Below are positions 38,388-49,126 of a stretch of DNA of 64,000 nt, one piece after another. The notes under the pieces were generated by a model, which saw only the letters and a list, made by a program, of their open reading frames with translations, was not told the DNA's origin and did no database searches. Position 1 is the first letter of the stretch; every line of letters begins with the position of its first letter. The position numbers and the translations under genes were made by a program. The DNA comes from Homalodisca vitripennis (Eukaryota; Arthropoda; Insecta; Hemiptera; Cicadellidae): contig NW_025776233.1 in assembly GCF_021130785.1 (NCBI RefSeq), positions 62,001-126,000 of the forward strand. Direction: 5' to 3'.

Positions 38388-39665
38388 TTATTAAGTGGAC
38401 AAAACGGTCTAATATGTCCCACTTGCTTGCAGCCATAACAGGTAGGAGGCTGCCTACGGGAAGGAGCAGCTGCTGGCTCAGACCGCACCGGAGCATGGAC
38501 CGGCCCCGGAGGCAAGTGAGGAAGATGCCTCGACATGGCCTCCCTTTGATCATCCGCATCCTGATCCCCTCTAGAGATGATGGAGAGGCGGTCCAAATCC
38601 GCAAAAGATGCGGGACGGCTACAAAAAATCAAACGGGAGCGTTCTTCAGGTTTAATGCCCTCCAAAATAAGGCTCACCAACTCTGTTTCGCTCAAGCTCA
38701 AGCGCAACACCCGGGCTACATCCCGTATCTCCCCGACAAAATGGCTCAACGTCTCGTCTGGTGCCTGAGGACGGTAAACGCGTTCCACCCGCAAGCGCTC
38801 CCTAACCCGAGCAGGTACAAAGAACTCCAAGATCTCGGCGTGGAACTGGTCAAAAGTGGCACCTCTCTTAAGGCAGTCTAGAAGGCGATCAAAAAGCGGC
38901 CTTAAGGAAAACTGCGCTAAAATCTGCATAAGCATGGCATCTGTCATACCAGGAAATTCTCTCAGCTTAAAAACTTCCAGAAGGAAATGGATAAGTAAAT
39001 TAGTGTCAAGCCCATCAACTCTGGGAAAAGTGTTGTAAAACACTCCCCAAAGGATGGGGCAATTTGCCAAAGCTAGAAAAGGAAGGCACAACTATAGATG
39101 ATGCCTCACCAGCCGCTTCAGGAGGGCCACTACCCATCGGAGACATAGTAACTCTGGGAGGCTCGAAAGAAAGAGCCGGAGGACGGTTAGCAAAGGTAAT
39201 GGTAGTGGGAACCTCCGTTGGAGTGACAGCGGTAAATAGTACCCCCTTCTCTTTCACCGAGCGCACCTCACTCAAACCATCTAAGGCTTGTTTTAATTTG
39301 TTACTGGCCGAAAAGGCCCAACTTTTAATATCAGAGTCTAAACTAGGAGCTGACATAAGTAAAACTATTCTGTCACGCCAATGTAAAAGTTGAGATGCCA
39401 ATCTAGCCTTTGCTGACCCGGACATGTGAAGTGACTCAAAATTAATATCGTCTTCTAACTCTTCCATTCGGGTTTTACAAAACTCAAATTCAGTATTAAT
39501 TTGGAACTCTGCATTCCAGCTGCGGTCCAACGCTATACAATCCCGTAATTGAGCTCTTAATGCCCTCACATCTCCCTCGGGCTTCTGTCCTCTCGCCAGG
39601 ACCTCAAAAACCAACTCGGGCTTGCGCAGATGTTCAGGCACCAGGGAAAACGCCATACCAAACAA
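38378..39665 (-). CDS. gag: Gag (capsid and nucleocapsid), one frame break
   Basis: Two overlapping frames (39665 to 39015, then 39091 to 38378) form one Gag of about 425 residues. The first part is charged and helix-like, with a Pro-rich stretch near its end. The second has the capsid-like region and then a Pro/Arg-rich tail with one CCHC zinc knuckle, C218-x2-C221-x4-H226-x4-C231 of the second frame. The knuckle binds RNA in the family. The frames meet at the A run 39026-39029 with a +1 change. The start at 39665 follows a leader of about 435 bases from the primer binding site. The element lineage within Ty3/gypsy was not determined. Confidence 0.88.
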
Positions 39666-39965
39666 TTAAGACAAAATAAATACAAACAAAGCGTACGCAA
39701 CAATTACTTAGTAAACTAAGTGGACTCAACTCACAAAGGGCTTACACTGACGAGGTCCAAGTGAAGAACTTAATACCTGCTACCTAATAGAAGGATACCC
39801 TGCAAATATACACTAACCACAACCTACAAACACAGAAGCAATAAATATAACAAAACAACACATTGATAGGGGAGAAGTAGAGTACAGTTAGGTAAATTTA
39901 GCGGTTAAGCAATTTAGAGTCCCCTGCTCCCTGCAAAGGGTAAGTCTGCAGGAAGCAAGACACTA

Positions 39966-40010
39966 AACCAATTCCACCCGGTATCCTGTGCTAGGGCGAG
40001 CTCCTAATAA
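39966..40010 (-). repeat. LTR-derived motif repeated in the leader
   Basis: The stretch AATTCCACCCGGTATCC followed by GGGCGAGCTCCTAAT resembles the LTR at 40434-40475 and 34320-34360. It lies between the primer binding site and gag. It could be a duplicated regulatory or packaging motif, or a remnant of an old recombination. Confidence 0.6.
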
Positions 40011-40100
40011 AAAAAAAATGTGTACTCTAACCTCCCCCTACCTAACACTAACCTACACCACAAACAAAACCAGAACTGAGAGACAGCTGAGAGAGCAGGT

Positions 40101-40118
40101 AACCACGCTCTGCTACCA
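40101..40118 (-). promoter_or_regulatory. Primer binding site, tRNA-iMet-like
   Basis: On the minus strand TGGTAGCAGAGCGTGGTT starts one base after the 5' LTR. TGG pairs with the CCA tail of a tRNA, and TAGCAGAG matches the 3' end of animal initiator methionine tRNAs. The inner bases match remembered insect sequences at 16 of 18 positions, so the tRNA identity is likely but not proven. Confidence 0.75.
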
Positions 40119-40119
40119 T

Positions 40120-40974
40120 TGAAACCTTACATCGCCGCTCGCACACCCACAGCAAACCAACTGGGAAACGCGCGCCCATGGTGGCGAACGGGATGCCGGA
40201 TCAAAATTAAACTAGGTAAAAAAAAAAAAAAACACCGTGGTCAGTATACTCAGGTTCATTTACTACGAAAACACAGGCCTATCCCGTCAATATAATTAAG
40301 TATATATATATATATATATTATAAATAAAAAAAATAAAAAGTGCCTGCAGTAGTATATACCTCGAACAATTCTTGTCAGGTGCACCTGCATACAAAAAAT
40401 TAGACACGCCATAATTTTGAAACAAGAAATGCCAATTCCACCCGGTATCCTTCGGCTAAGGGCGGGCTCCTAATGAAATCCAAGAAATAACTAAATAATA
40501 TCTAAAACTAACTTAAAATTAAATAACAAAATATAAACTATATAAATGGCAACAATAACAATAACAAATAAATAAAGAATGCAGGGTATCACAGATTTTG
40601 ACTAGCAGAAATGTCCATCATGGTGGCCGTCCCTCAGCAGAGCGCAAAGTGAAAGGTTTCTCTGCGACCACGCATGATGGAGAGATGACAGGAGATAAAC
40701 AGCTCATCCCTTGGACCTCATCAGTGAGGGGCCGTAAAACCTAGCCGCACATGTTAGAAGGAATCAGCTCAGCAAATCTAACAAAAAACTAAAATAAACC
40801 AAAATTTTAAACAGGAGCTACTCCTAACTAGTACACTACAGCTCAGAGTCTTTACGCCACTCTCCGGAAAGGCCAAAACGCCTTCAAAATCAGTCGCCTC
40901 TGCAGCCAATAAACCACACACACACTATATAAAACACACATGAGCCGGGGAGATATAGGTATTGAACCGGCTCA
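40120..40974 (-). repeat. 5' LTR with TATA-like box
   Basis: 855 bp, nearly identical to 33973-34857. On the minus strand it begins TGAGCCGG, and an exact inverted copy CCGGCTCA lies 18 bases farther in. A TTTTATATAG box at about 40926-40935 could serve as the promoter TATA. The TA tract is short here (about 40300-40319). Confidence 0.93.
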
Positions 40975-42025
40975 GTGAGTGTCGTGTATGTGTATATATG
41001 TGTCCTATTTAGTTTGAACATTTTGTTTTAAATTATTAACATGTAAGATTGTCATTAAAATTCCCGCTAAAATTTGGGGACAAAGATTTAATTATTAAAC
41101 AACAGATCACCGTTATTAAACAGATAAAAACTGGCTCTTTGTTTTGGCAACGAGGTGTAAAATTGCTTCTCCGTTCTATTTTAATATAAACACTTTCTCG
41201 TCGAAGCATGCGATAAAATTTTATGTTATCTGTCCCTTATATTGTAGAAATACCCTCTAGATTTCTTTCGCATGACAGTTTAAACAATGCTGTCAAAACG
41301 TAAGTAACAATACTATGTAGACATTAAAATATTACATCATAATCATATTTTTAATTATATTAAGTACTATTTTACTTAATATTTATAGCCTTGGAAACAT
41401 AGATGAAGCATGCCATTAACATCACTTCTTATTTTAAATCTTATTTGTAATAACCTTTAAAGCACAGAGGTTATTGTAATATTAAAATTAGAAGGTTTTA
41501 GCAATATGTTTTTAATTAAAATACTTAGAAAAGACAATGCTACTATTTAGCTTTTGATACAAACTTTTGTAAAAGCCAACGTACATGTTTTTCATAAGAC
41601 CTTTATAGGCTATATGTACATATTGATTAGGATAAAAGAACTCTACTTTGGCATTATAAATAACTTAATAACGTATATTACAATGGTCAAAAATAGACGA
41701 TTTATTGCCCATTTAGTCTTCTCGAATCTGTGTACATATATATACAAGGGTTATAACATAATATATATAAAATAATCTTAATTCAATTCAAAAATTACAT
41801 CATATCTTTAATTTCAATTGTCTTCGTCTTAAGGATTGCTCCGAACCGTCTTAAATATTATATATTTACTCAAATCAAATTCAATAAAATACCATAGAAT
41901 GTTGGAGGGAAAATGTAATTTTATTAACATTTTTTTACTCTACAACTTTCGGATCCCAAAACACCATTCTTTAAACTTACATCTAAAGTGGATCAGGAAA
42001 TTAGTATAGCTTTCAGTTACTATAA
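40975..42025. repeat. Repeat A', right part
   Basis: Matches 22970-23971. The match ends just after CTATAAATTAC, the same place where segment B begins in the first copy. From there this copy continues into CTCATGAGTGTTTAGAAT, which has a diverged relative near 47455-47475. Confidence 0.9.
41100..41190 (+). repeat. Dispersed repeat M core, variant copy in A'
   Basis: Contains GGCTCTTTGTTTTGGCAACG followed by AGGTGTAAAATTGC, the same variant as at 23083. Confidence 0.7.
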
Positions 42026-43929
42026 ATTACCTCATGAGTGTTTAGAATATCATTAAAAAGGAATACATGAATACAGTGTCCTGTTTATCAACAGAAAACT
42101 GCATGCGAAGCCGTGTGTAACTGCTAGAGCCTTAATAAAATTTGTTTTGTAGTTGATTAAAATTTCTATCTAAAACTTAACTTAAGATGGCGACAAGATA
42201 ATAGAACGTTAAAGTACAATACATTAGGTGTTAAAATTTAAAATATTAAAATTTCACTGCTGAAAATTCCCTCCTTTATCTATGATTAAATAAAACCAAA
42301 AGTTAAATCTTGTTTATAATTTTTAATTAATTATGATCCATTCCTGTTTGAAGTTACATTGTTACAGTAAGGTAACTTCAAATGTTATACCCGTCAAAGT
42401 GTTCGATTGTGTATATTTTGTGGTGTGTAAACGAGGAAACGTTTGCTACTGATATCTAAGGATAATTCATTGATAAGGTAGACTTAAAAATACTTGTCTA
42501 ATAATAAAAGAAGGACTTACTCGGATCGCAAGGTTCAGATGTATCATTTAAACAGGTAGCCAAGTTGATTATCCTTTATCATAGACTTTGTTTACAATAT
42601 AAATATCAAATTATTACTCTGCATAAATATATTGATATTATATTTATTAATACAACTTATACCAAAAACATTATTGTTCTCCTTTTTATAAATGTTTAAA
42701 TATTACGATATATGTTATAATATTATTATAAGATTATTATTACAGAAATCATTTAAAAATAATTACAGTTGATTGAAAATAAATATTCATTTTATATGAA
42801 TTACCGTGGAATATAAAACACATTGTTTTCTTTGGAATAAGAAGGAAAAAAGGGAAAATATATAAATTTAATAACATAAAATGTTAATCTTTCCGAAGCG
42901 ATATATTTACTTTAAAATAGTTAATACTTATGATGGAATTTTAGGCCAGTAATTGTAAACAATATTACACGTTTATACCACTTTTTTTCTCGTATCATCT
43001 TAATATTCCTTAATGTCACACTTATTTGTCGTTTTGTATTGGTTATGTTTTTACTCTAATAACACATTAATAAATGTGAATATAATGTATTAATGTACGC
43101 CCAGCACTTGTCAATGTTTGGGGTCAGTGAATAATATAATAAATCTTTTATTAAGTGATCCAATGTTCAAGTGGCTGATATTTTGAAATAAATCAGTCTA
43201 AAATGTACGCACTATATAAATCTTTTGTCAATTACTTTTTTAACTTTATTCACTTAAATCTGCAAAATGTTTACAAAGTTACTATATTAAGGACTATTCT
43301 ATTGTGCGCAACATCCGTACGTATCTAGGTATATATCACAACAATGCCACTTAAATTAATCAATAGAAAAAAATGTTAAAACCATGATCCGGATAAAATT
43401 TTCTTTACGGAGTCATGAATATTAACGGGTATTTTTAATTTAAAAGCGTATAAAATTACAAAGAACAAACCGTCAAGCCCATTTGCCTAATTGTTCAATT
43501 AGACCCTTGTCCTCAGACAAAGGTGTTTCAATAAATTCTAGTCAATTTAACTTTCCAACCGTTACACTTTCAATTCCTGAATTAAACGTAGTAAATCATT
43601 TTTGAATGATTGAACCATTTAACTAATGCTACACAAAAATAATTTGTAATAACTAAATTGTTAGTAGCTATAATTAATTATTGGTCATTTGTACAGGTTT
43701 AGTATTGTATAAATTATTGTTAATGCTGTAATATATATAGAATATAAACAGAAAATAGTGTTGAGCATACCTGATGAAAATGCTAAAGATTTAATTTCAG
43801 TTACTAATAAGTTTCGGACGCCATTTCGAAGGTTAAAAAACCTTCCAGTGCTGATTGATATACAAGGACTTTTGATTCGTGTGAATTATATTTCAGACGC
43901 CAATGTCGAGTTTCCAAGATCAAGTAACT
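42026..43929. other. AT-rich stretch, no supported gene
   Basis: A chance-size open frame of 97 codons starts at 43758 and runs into the tandem duplication at 43930. Its first half (43815-43920) loosely resembles 44660-44770, including a GATTCG/GGTTCGAGTC block, so it probably belongs to the same repeat unit. Confidence 0.4.
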
Positions 43930-44152
43930 ATGTTAAAAAGTGTATATTTATAGTAAATTTTAATTACTTTGGACTAATTATATTTTTGTTGCACAGTAAA
44001 TTTTGCCTTTTTCCAGAAAAAAAAAGAAAAAAAACATATAAACAGTACTGAGAAGCCTACTTATGTGAAATGAAAACAAAGATAGGTGTCATAACTGTCT
44101 TTTAATTTTTTGTTTGAGTTTTGTTTTTGGCGATGGAAGAATTTTGAAGGAA

Positions 44153-44264
44153 ACAGGGTTTTCCGGACATTTGCCATCGTTCAGTGATACAAGAAATCAG
44201 AAACATTTAGTGTTACTGATTTTGTGTATCACTAAACGATGGTAAGGGTCCCGAAAAATCCTGT
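44153..44264. repeat. Foldback element, copy 1
   Basis: Arms of about 55 bases pair as a hairpin. The left arm starts ACAGGGTTTTCCGGACATTT and the right arm ends with its near reverse complement. It resembles a short non-autonomous foldback transposon (MITE-like), though no target duplication was identified. Confidence 0.8.
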
Positions 44265-44505
44265 CTTTTAATGTATAATAGAAAGTATGTTAAAAGTGTA
44301 TATTTATGGTACATTTGAATTACTTAAAACTAACTATTTTTTGTTGCACAGTAGATTTTGCTTTTTTTCCCGACAAAAAAGAAAAAGAACATATGTAGCA
44401 GTTCTGAAAAGCCTACTTATGTCAAAAGACAATAAAGATAGGTGTCGTAACTGTCTTTTATTTTTTTGTTAGTTTGGTTATTGCCTATTGAAAGATTTTG
44501 AAGGA

Positions 44506-44618
44506 AACGGGTTTTTCCGGACATTTGCCTCCATTCAGTGATACAAGAGATCAGAAACATCTGGTGTTACTGATCTTTTGTATCACTAAACGATGGTAAG
44601 GGTCCGGAAAAATCCTGT
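44506..44618. repeat. Foldback element, copy 2
   Basis: Same hairpin as at 44153. One arm position changes from A to G where the paired position changes from T to C, keeping the pairing. Confidence 0.8.
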
Positions 44619-44641
44619 CTTTTAATGTATAATAAAAGACT

Positions 44642-47600
44642 AATTTTTTTCAAAACTGCATTGCTAGCAGTTTCCCGCAGCTTTCCACGCTATTTCGTAT
44701 GCGTGGCCGGTGTATCACCACTGGTTCGAGTCGGGTATACTTCCGACACCAGTTCAGAGTTGCCTTGTTGCTGCGATCAACAAATACATTATTATATACA
44801 CATATTAAATACATATATTTATAACTATAGTAATTTACTTCATTCGCTTTTGTTTTGTTACATCTTTGGTTTTGTCTTATTTCCAGAGCAAGAAAATATA
44901 TGAGACAGATCAGAGAATCTGTTAAAGGTCAACTGAGATTGGTTTTAGAATAGTCTTTAAATTAATAGTAAAAGTGAGATTGTAACTTAGTTTTTATAAT
45001 TAATACTTAATATTTTCTAAAAATTTTCAGTTAAAAGATCATTAAAATACACTATTTACCTGTTTGTTTCTTTTGTAAACTTAAAATTTATTTAAAATAT
45101 TTTAGAATATTTAGTGCTGTAATTGATATTTCAGTTCAAAGCACAGCCCATAAACCTTTCACACAGCATAGTTCTTGCCGACTATTTTAAAGGAAATGAT
45201 TTATTTTATGTTTAATTAATAATATTTTAAGCAATTTCTAAGGTATATGAATACAGTACTTACTAAATCTGAAATATCAATTGCGACGTGATAAATAATG
45301 GATACTCAGAGATTTATCATTAAAAAAATGTATACATTTTTTAATTTGTCCTTAAATTATGGTTGTGGTGTCATAAAAACATTGTTTACACAGAACAGTT
45401 GATTACATTTGATATCCTCAGTTCATTAATAGTTCACAAAATTAGAGACTAAGATGAGATATTTCACTGCTTTATTGGCCATTAGGACGTACCCCAGATA
45501 AATGTTTTAAATACGAATAGGCCTATATTTATCAAATTGGCCGTAAGAATGTCCATGTAACATTTCAGTTCCATCGGTTCAATAGTTTAGGCAGTATAAA
45601 GGTGTTTTCTAATAGTATGATAAAATGTATGATTAATTGGCCATTATTTTAATTAAATGTTTGATCTATATTCAATATTCCAAAATATTTTTTGGTCTTT
45701 TAAATAAACTGGTAGTATTAACTGCAAATTAAAGAATGTATTTTAACATTTGTGAATACATGAATATGGTCCGAAGTACTACAATGATTTTCATAAATCC
45801 CGCACATATTGTATTGTAAGAATAACTTTAAATCAGTTAATAGATTGAGTTACCTGCATTTAGTAAAATAGTTATAAAGAAAAATTCAATCGCGGATTGA
45901 AAGAAAGAAACCTTAAAGCGGGGAGTAAGAATAATTATTAACCACCCTTTCACAACTGTAGTGGATTTCCATTACAGCCATTAATTTTGTTTCACAATAT
46001 GTCTCTAAAAGTTTTGAACTTTTCTCCACTTTATTACATTCAGTGAAATATGTTAACAAAAAACATAACCGTGAATGCAGTATTATTATGCTTACGGTCT
46101 TTAAAATTAGAAGATGCAGAAAAGGATAAAAAGGGAAGTCGTAGCATTAACTAAACATATTCTATACGGGGATTAAATAATAACACATTGGTGTGCTATT
46201 TTATATGTAAAAAATATTTGTTTTAAAAGATCTTTAGAGATTTGATATACACCATAAAATTGTTTGAACCTCAATTTACAGTATATAGTGTTCTTTTATT
46301 AGCTTTCCATTAATACGAGTCTTAAATGTTATTTACTTGTGCAAGAGAATACAGAATTTTAATTATGATGCCATTTATCACGATCGTTGTAATATTAATG
46401 CTACATTTTAGGGCGGAATTTATGTATAAAGGAATTATATCCAGGTGCAGGACATGTCAGAGAACTACTGATGAAACAAGGATGCATTTCCTTGTCTAGT
46501 ACAAATAATAACGTGTATTCTGAATTTAACTTACAGTTAATGGAAGAATTATTCACATAATTTTTCTTGCAACTTTGGAATTGTAACCGATACATGACTT
46601 CTCTAAGCCATTAATTCAATAGAGGTTACTACAAGACTAAAAAGTAATGTGAGAAAGCTTATGTAAAACCGTTTCGGATCGCGGAGCTGTAAAAACATCT
46701 GCGAGTGAGATAAAATTTCGATAGATTATTATCAAGAAATGAAACTTTAATTACAATTAAAGTGATGGCTCTTAAAGGAGCAGTACGAAAGGAGTTTTTT
46801 CAAACATCAAGGCTCTGATCCAGTGACTTCTAAAAATTACAAAATTTCCCATAACATATTATAAATTATACAAATATAATGAGGTATTATGTATAATTAT
46901 ACTATATGAATAAAATATAGCGATTTTTATTATATTATACGATATTATTATTATGATCAATATGCTAATTGTGCCGAGGCCAAATCGAGAAGAATAGACT
47001 CTTTTCTAAAGTCTAATTACTGTGCCTCATGTTGGTCCAATATCCTGTATATAAGGTGTATTTTGTACAATAGTTAATTATATAAATAAATTTTATTTTA
47101 TAATTGAAAAACCTGTTAATTGTAAACAGCAATTAACTGTAAACATTTTAAACATCATGACTACTTAAATAATATGAATATAAATTATGCCTTGTTCATT
47201 TTTATACTTAATAGAGCACAATCATGATGACTAAATTTAGATTGTAAGATCCCTCCACAAATTAAAATATATTTCTGAAACCATTCCAGCTATTCAATAA
47301 AATATCATGGAACGTTATATCGAGGAAAATTCGAGTTATTTTGCAGATAATTTATAAAAAAAACGTTTACTCTCCCATTTCAAGGCTTAAAACCACTGAT
47401 CTTTAAACTGACATCCAAAATGGATCATAAAATGGGATTTTTCTAATTAAAACTTATCTCAGGAATGTTTAGAATGTTATTTGAACATAAAATGCTCTTG
47501 GTGTCCTTATTTCTCAACGGGAAATCGTGTGCCATGCCTCAGGCAACTGCTTGTTTAAATAATAAGTTTAATTTAAAAAAATATAACACATATTTACAAG

Positions 47601-48370
47601 TTTTTAGTAACATAATAATAATAGGTTTCAATAAATAAGTGTTAATGTAACCGTTCATTAAATAAATAAATTAATATGAATTTGTATAATCCATTTCCTA
47701 TGGAATCGCAATAACTAATAAAGTACAACTACAACCTACTTTGATACTGAAATTCAATCTCAAGATGGAGGTCGTATACATATTAAGAACAGATTATTGA
47801 TCAAATTTACATGCCTTTGAGATTTTAAATATGTATCAATAAGTATATGCTATGTTTAACTCGTAAAAGCGAAATATTACTTGATAGTCTACTTTTTTTA
47901 AATCACTTTATAGTAATTCAAGTATTAAATATGGGCGGTAGTTTGAAGTTTAAACAAAATTGTCAAAACTCTTTCTGTCATACCAAAATATTGCACAGTA
48001 ATGCTTTGTAATAAAAATAGCTGTATCTTATTCTGCAGTATAAATTTACTAACTGAGTGAAAATAATTGTAGTGATAGTAGCAAAAACCATACTGAAGCT
48101 GTTATTAAATTTGTCCCTTGCCCGATTTAGGACTTTTCAGTATCCGCACTTTTCTCGTTTCTTCGTCTTTCTGAAACAACCAAACGTCCAGACATTATTA
48201 CCTATTCAAATTTTTCGCTTTACACAAGTGATTACAGACAGTAAGTACTTTTAGATGCACTGATTAAATTATGTTTAAATATGTAATTTTTTATGTTTAT
48301 AATTGAACATTAGTAAATATTTTAACAATTGAAAAAATTGTGATTAATCTCCTGATTTCAATACTTCTTG
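44642..48370. other. AT-rich stretch with old repeat pieces, no supported gene
   Basis: A less AT-rich block at 44660-44775 contains a B-box-like GGTTCGAGTCG, but no A box was found. 45890-46010 and 46620-46810 are diverged relatives of 9150-9240 and 11110-11290. 47370-47550 is a diverged relative of 41940-42130. Open frames of about 65 codons are unrecognised. Confidence 0.4.
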
Positions 48371-48584
<214 letters not shown>

Positions 48585-48586
<2 letters not shown>

Positions 48587-49007
48587 GACACATTTGCAGC
48601 GATTACGCAATATAGTAATCGCCAAACCAACAACTAGAGGCACCCAGATTAAAAAATATAGTATATTATAGGTGAATAAATAATCCCATTGTGGGTCAGG
48701 ACAATATAGTCCATAGAAAATATAATGAAGGTAGACAATAATTTGTAGTCTGGGTTTCTCTGAAGTCGATACGATGTAAAGAGTCTATCTTCTGCTTCTT
48801 CTTTATTAAAACTCACATTGAATCAACCCCTCCTACTACAGTTATGTTATGTGTAGAAAACTTAATTGCTCCACTGTGCTTAGAGATCGTGTCCAAAACA
48901 TTGTAGTGCACATAATCGTGCACTTGATGGGACAATGAGAATACCTCTTCCCCTAAATTACAACGTTTTTTATATTGCGTAGTCTAAGTGACTCTAATGT
49001 CGACACG
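48585..49007. other. Flank of the LINE with degenerate repeat pieces
   Basis: The minus strand near 48750-48790 reads L-F-T-S-Y-R-L-Q, resembling the block at 14990-15030. A second related block lies near 48970-49000. No gene is seen. Confidence 0.35.
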
Positions 49008-49035
49008 ATCAAATCAAATCAAAAAATCTTTATTT
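49008..49035 (-). terminator. LINE 3' end with polyadenylation signal
   Basis: The minus strand carries AATAAA at 49034-49029, followed by a GATTTGATTTGAT tail ending near 49008. Short terminal microsatellites of this kind are common at the 3' ends of Jockey/CR1-type elements. Confidence 0.7.
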
Positions 49036-49126
49036 ATCAGATATATACAGTAAGTATACAATTGAATAGTGTCCAAAGACTCGCAGTCTGTACATCATAA
49101 AACTACTAATATAAGTACATCTAAAT

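Larger units (their letters stand above)
33973..40974 (-). mobile_element. Ty3/gypsy-type LTR retrotransposon, minus strand, about 7.0 kb
   Basis: Direct LTRs of 885 and 855 bp, with TG...CA ends, bound a less AT-rich interior holding gag, protease, reverse transcriptase/RNase H and integrase in that order on the minus strand. Integrase after RNase H is the order of the Ty3/gypsy (Metaviridae) group, not Ty1/copia. A GTGA duplication flanks it. No envelope frame lies between integrase (ends 35064) and the 3' LTR, and there is no chromodomain. The LTRs differ by about four substitutions, suggesting a recent insertion. The coding region carries about ten +1 breaks, so the copy as written could not make a full Pol. 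The element sits inside repeat A', next to a simple repeat. Confidence 0.95.
43930..44641. repeat. Tandem duplication, unit 356 bp, two copies
   Basis: TATGTTAAAA begins at 43930 and again at 44286. The units align along their full length at about 85% identity by eye. Each contains GTTGCACAGTA, AAGCCTACTTATGT, GATAGGTGTC and then a foldback element. The open frames at 43758 and 44287 share C-terminal residues only because of the duplication. Confidence 0.9.

Noticed and set aside
35070..39393. Plus-strand open frames inside the LTR element (up to 155 codons)
   Set aside because: They lie opposite the gag and pol frames and show no motifs; they are antisense shadows in a less AT-rich element.
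33973..40974. Endogenous retrovirus with envelope
   Set aside because: Domain order and LTRs fit a Ty3/gypsy element, but no envelope frame exists, so there is no basis for calling it a virus copy with entry function.
44660..44775. tRNA gene or tRNA-derived SINE head
   Set aside because: A B-box-like GGTTCGAGTCG is present, but no A box at the right distance and no cloverleaf could be drawn by eye.
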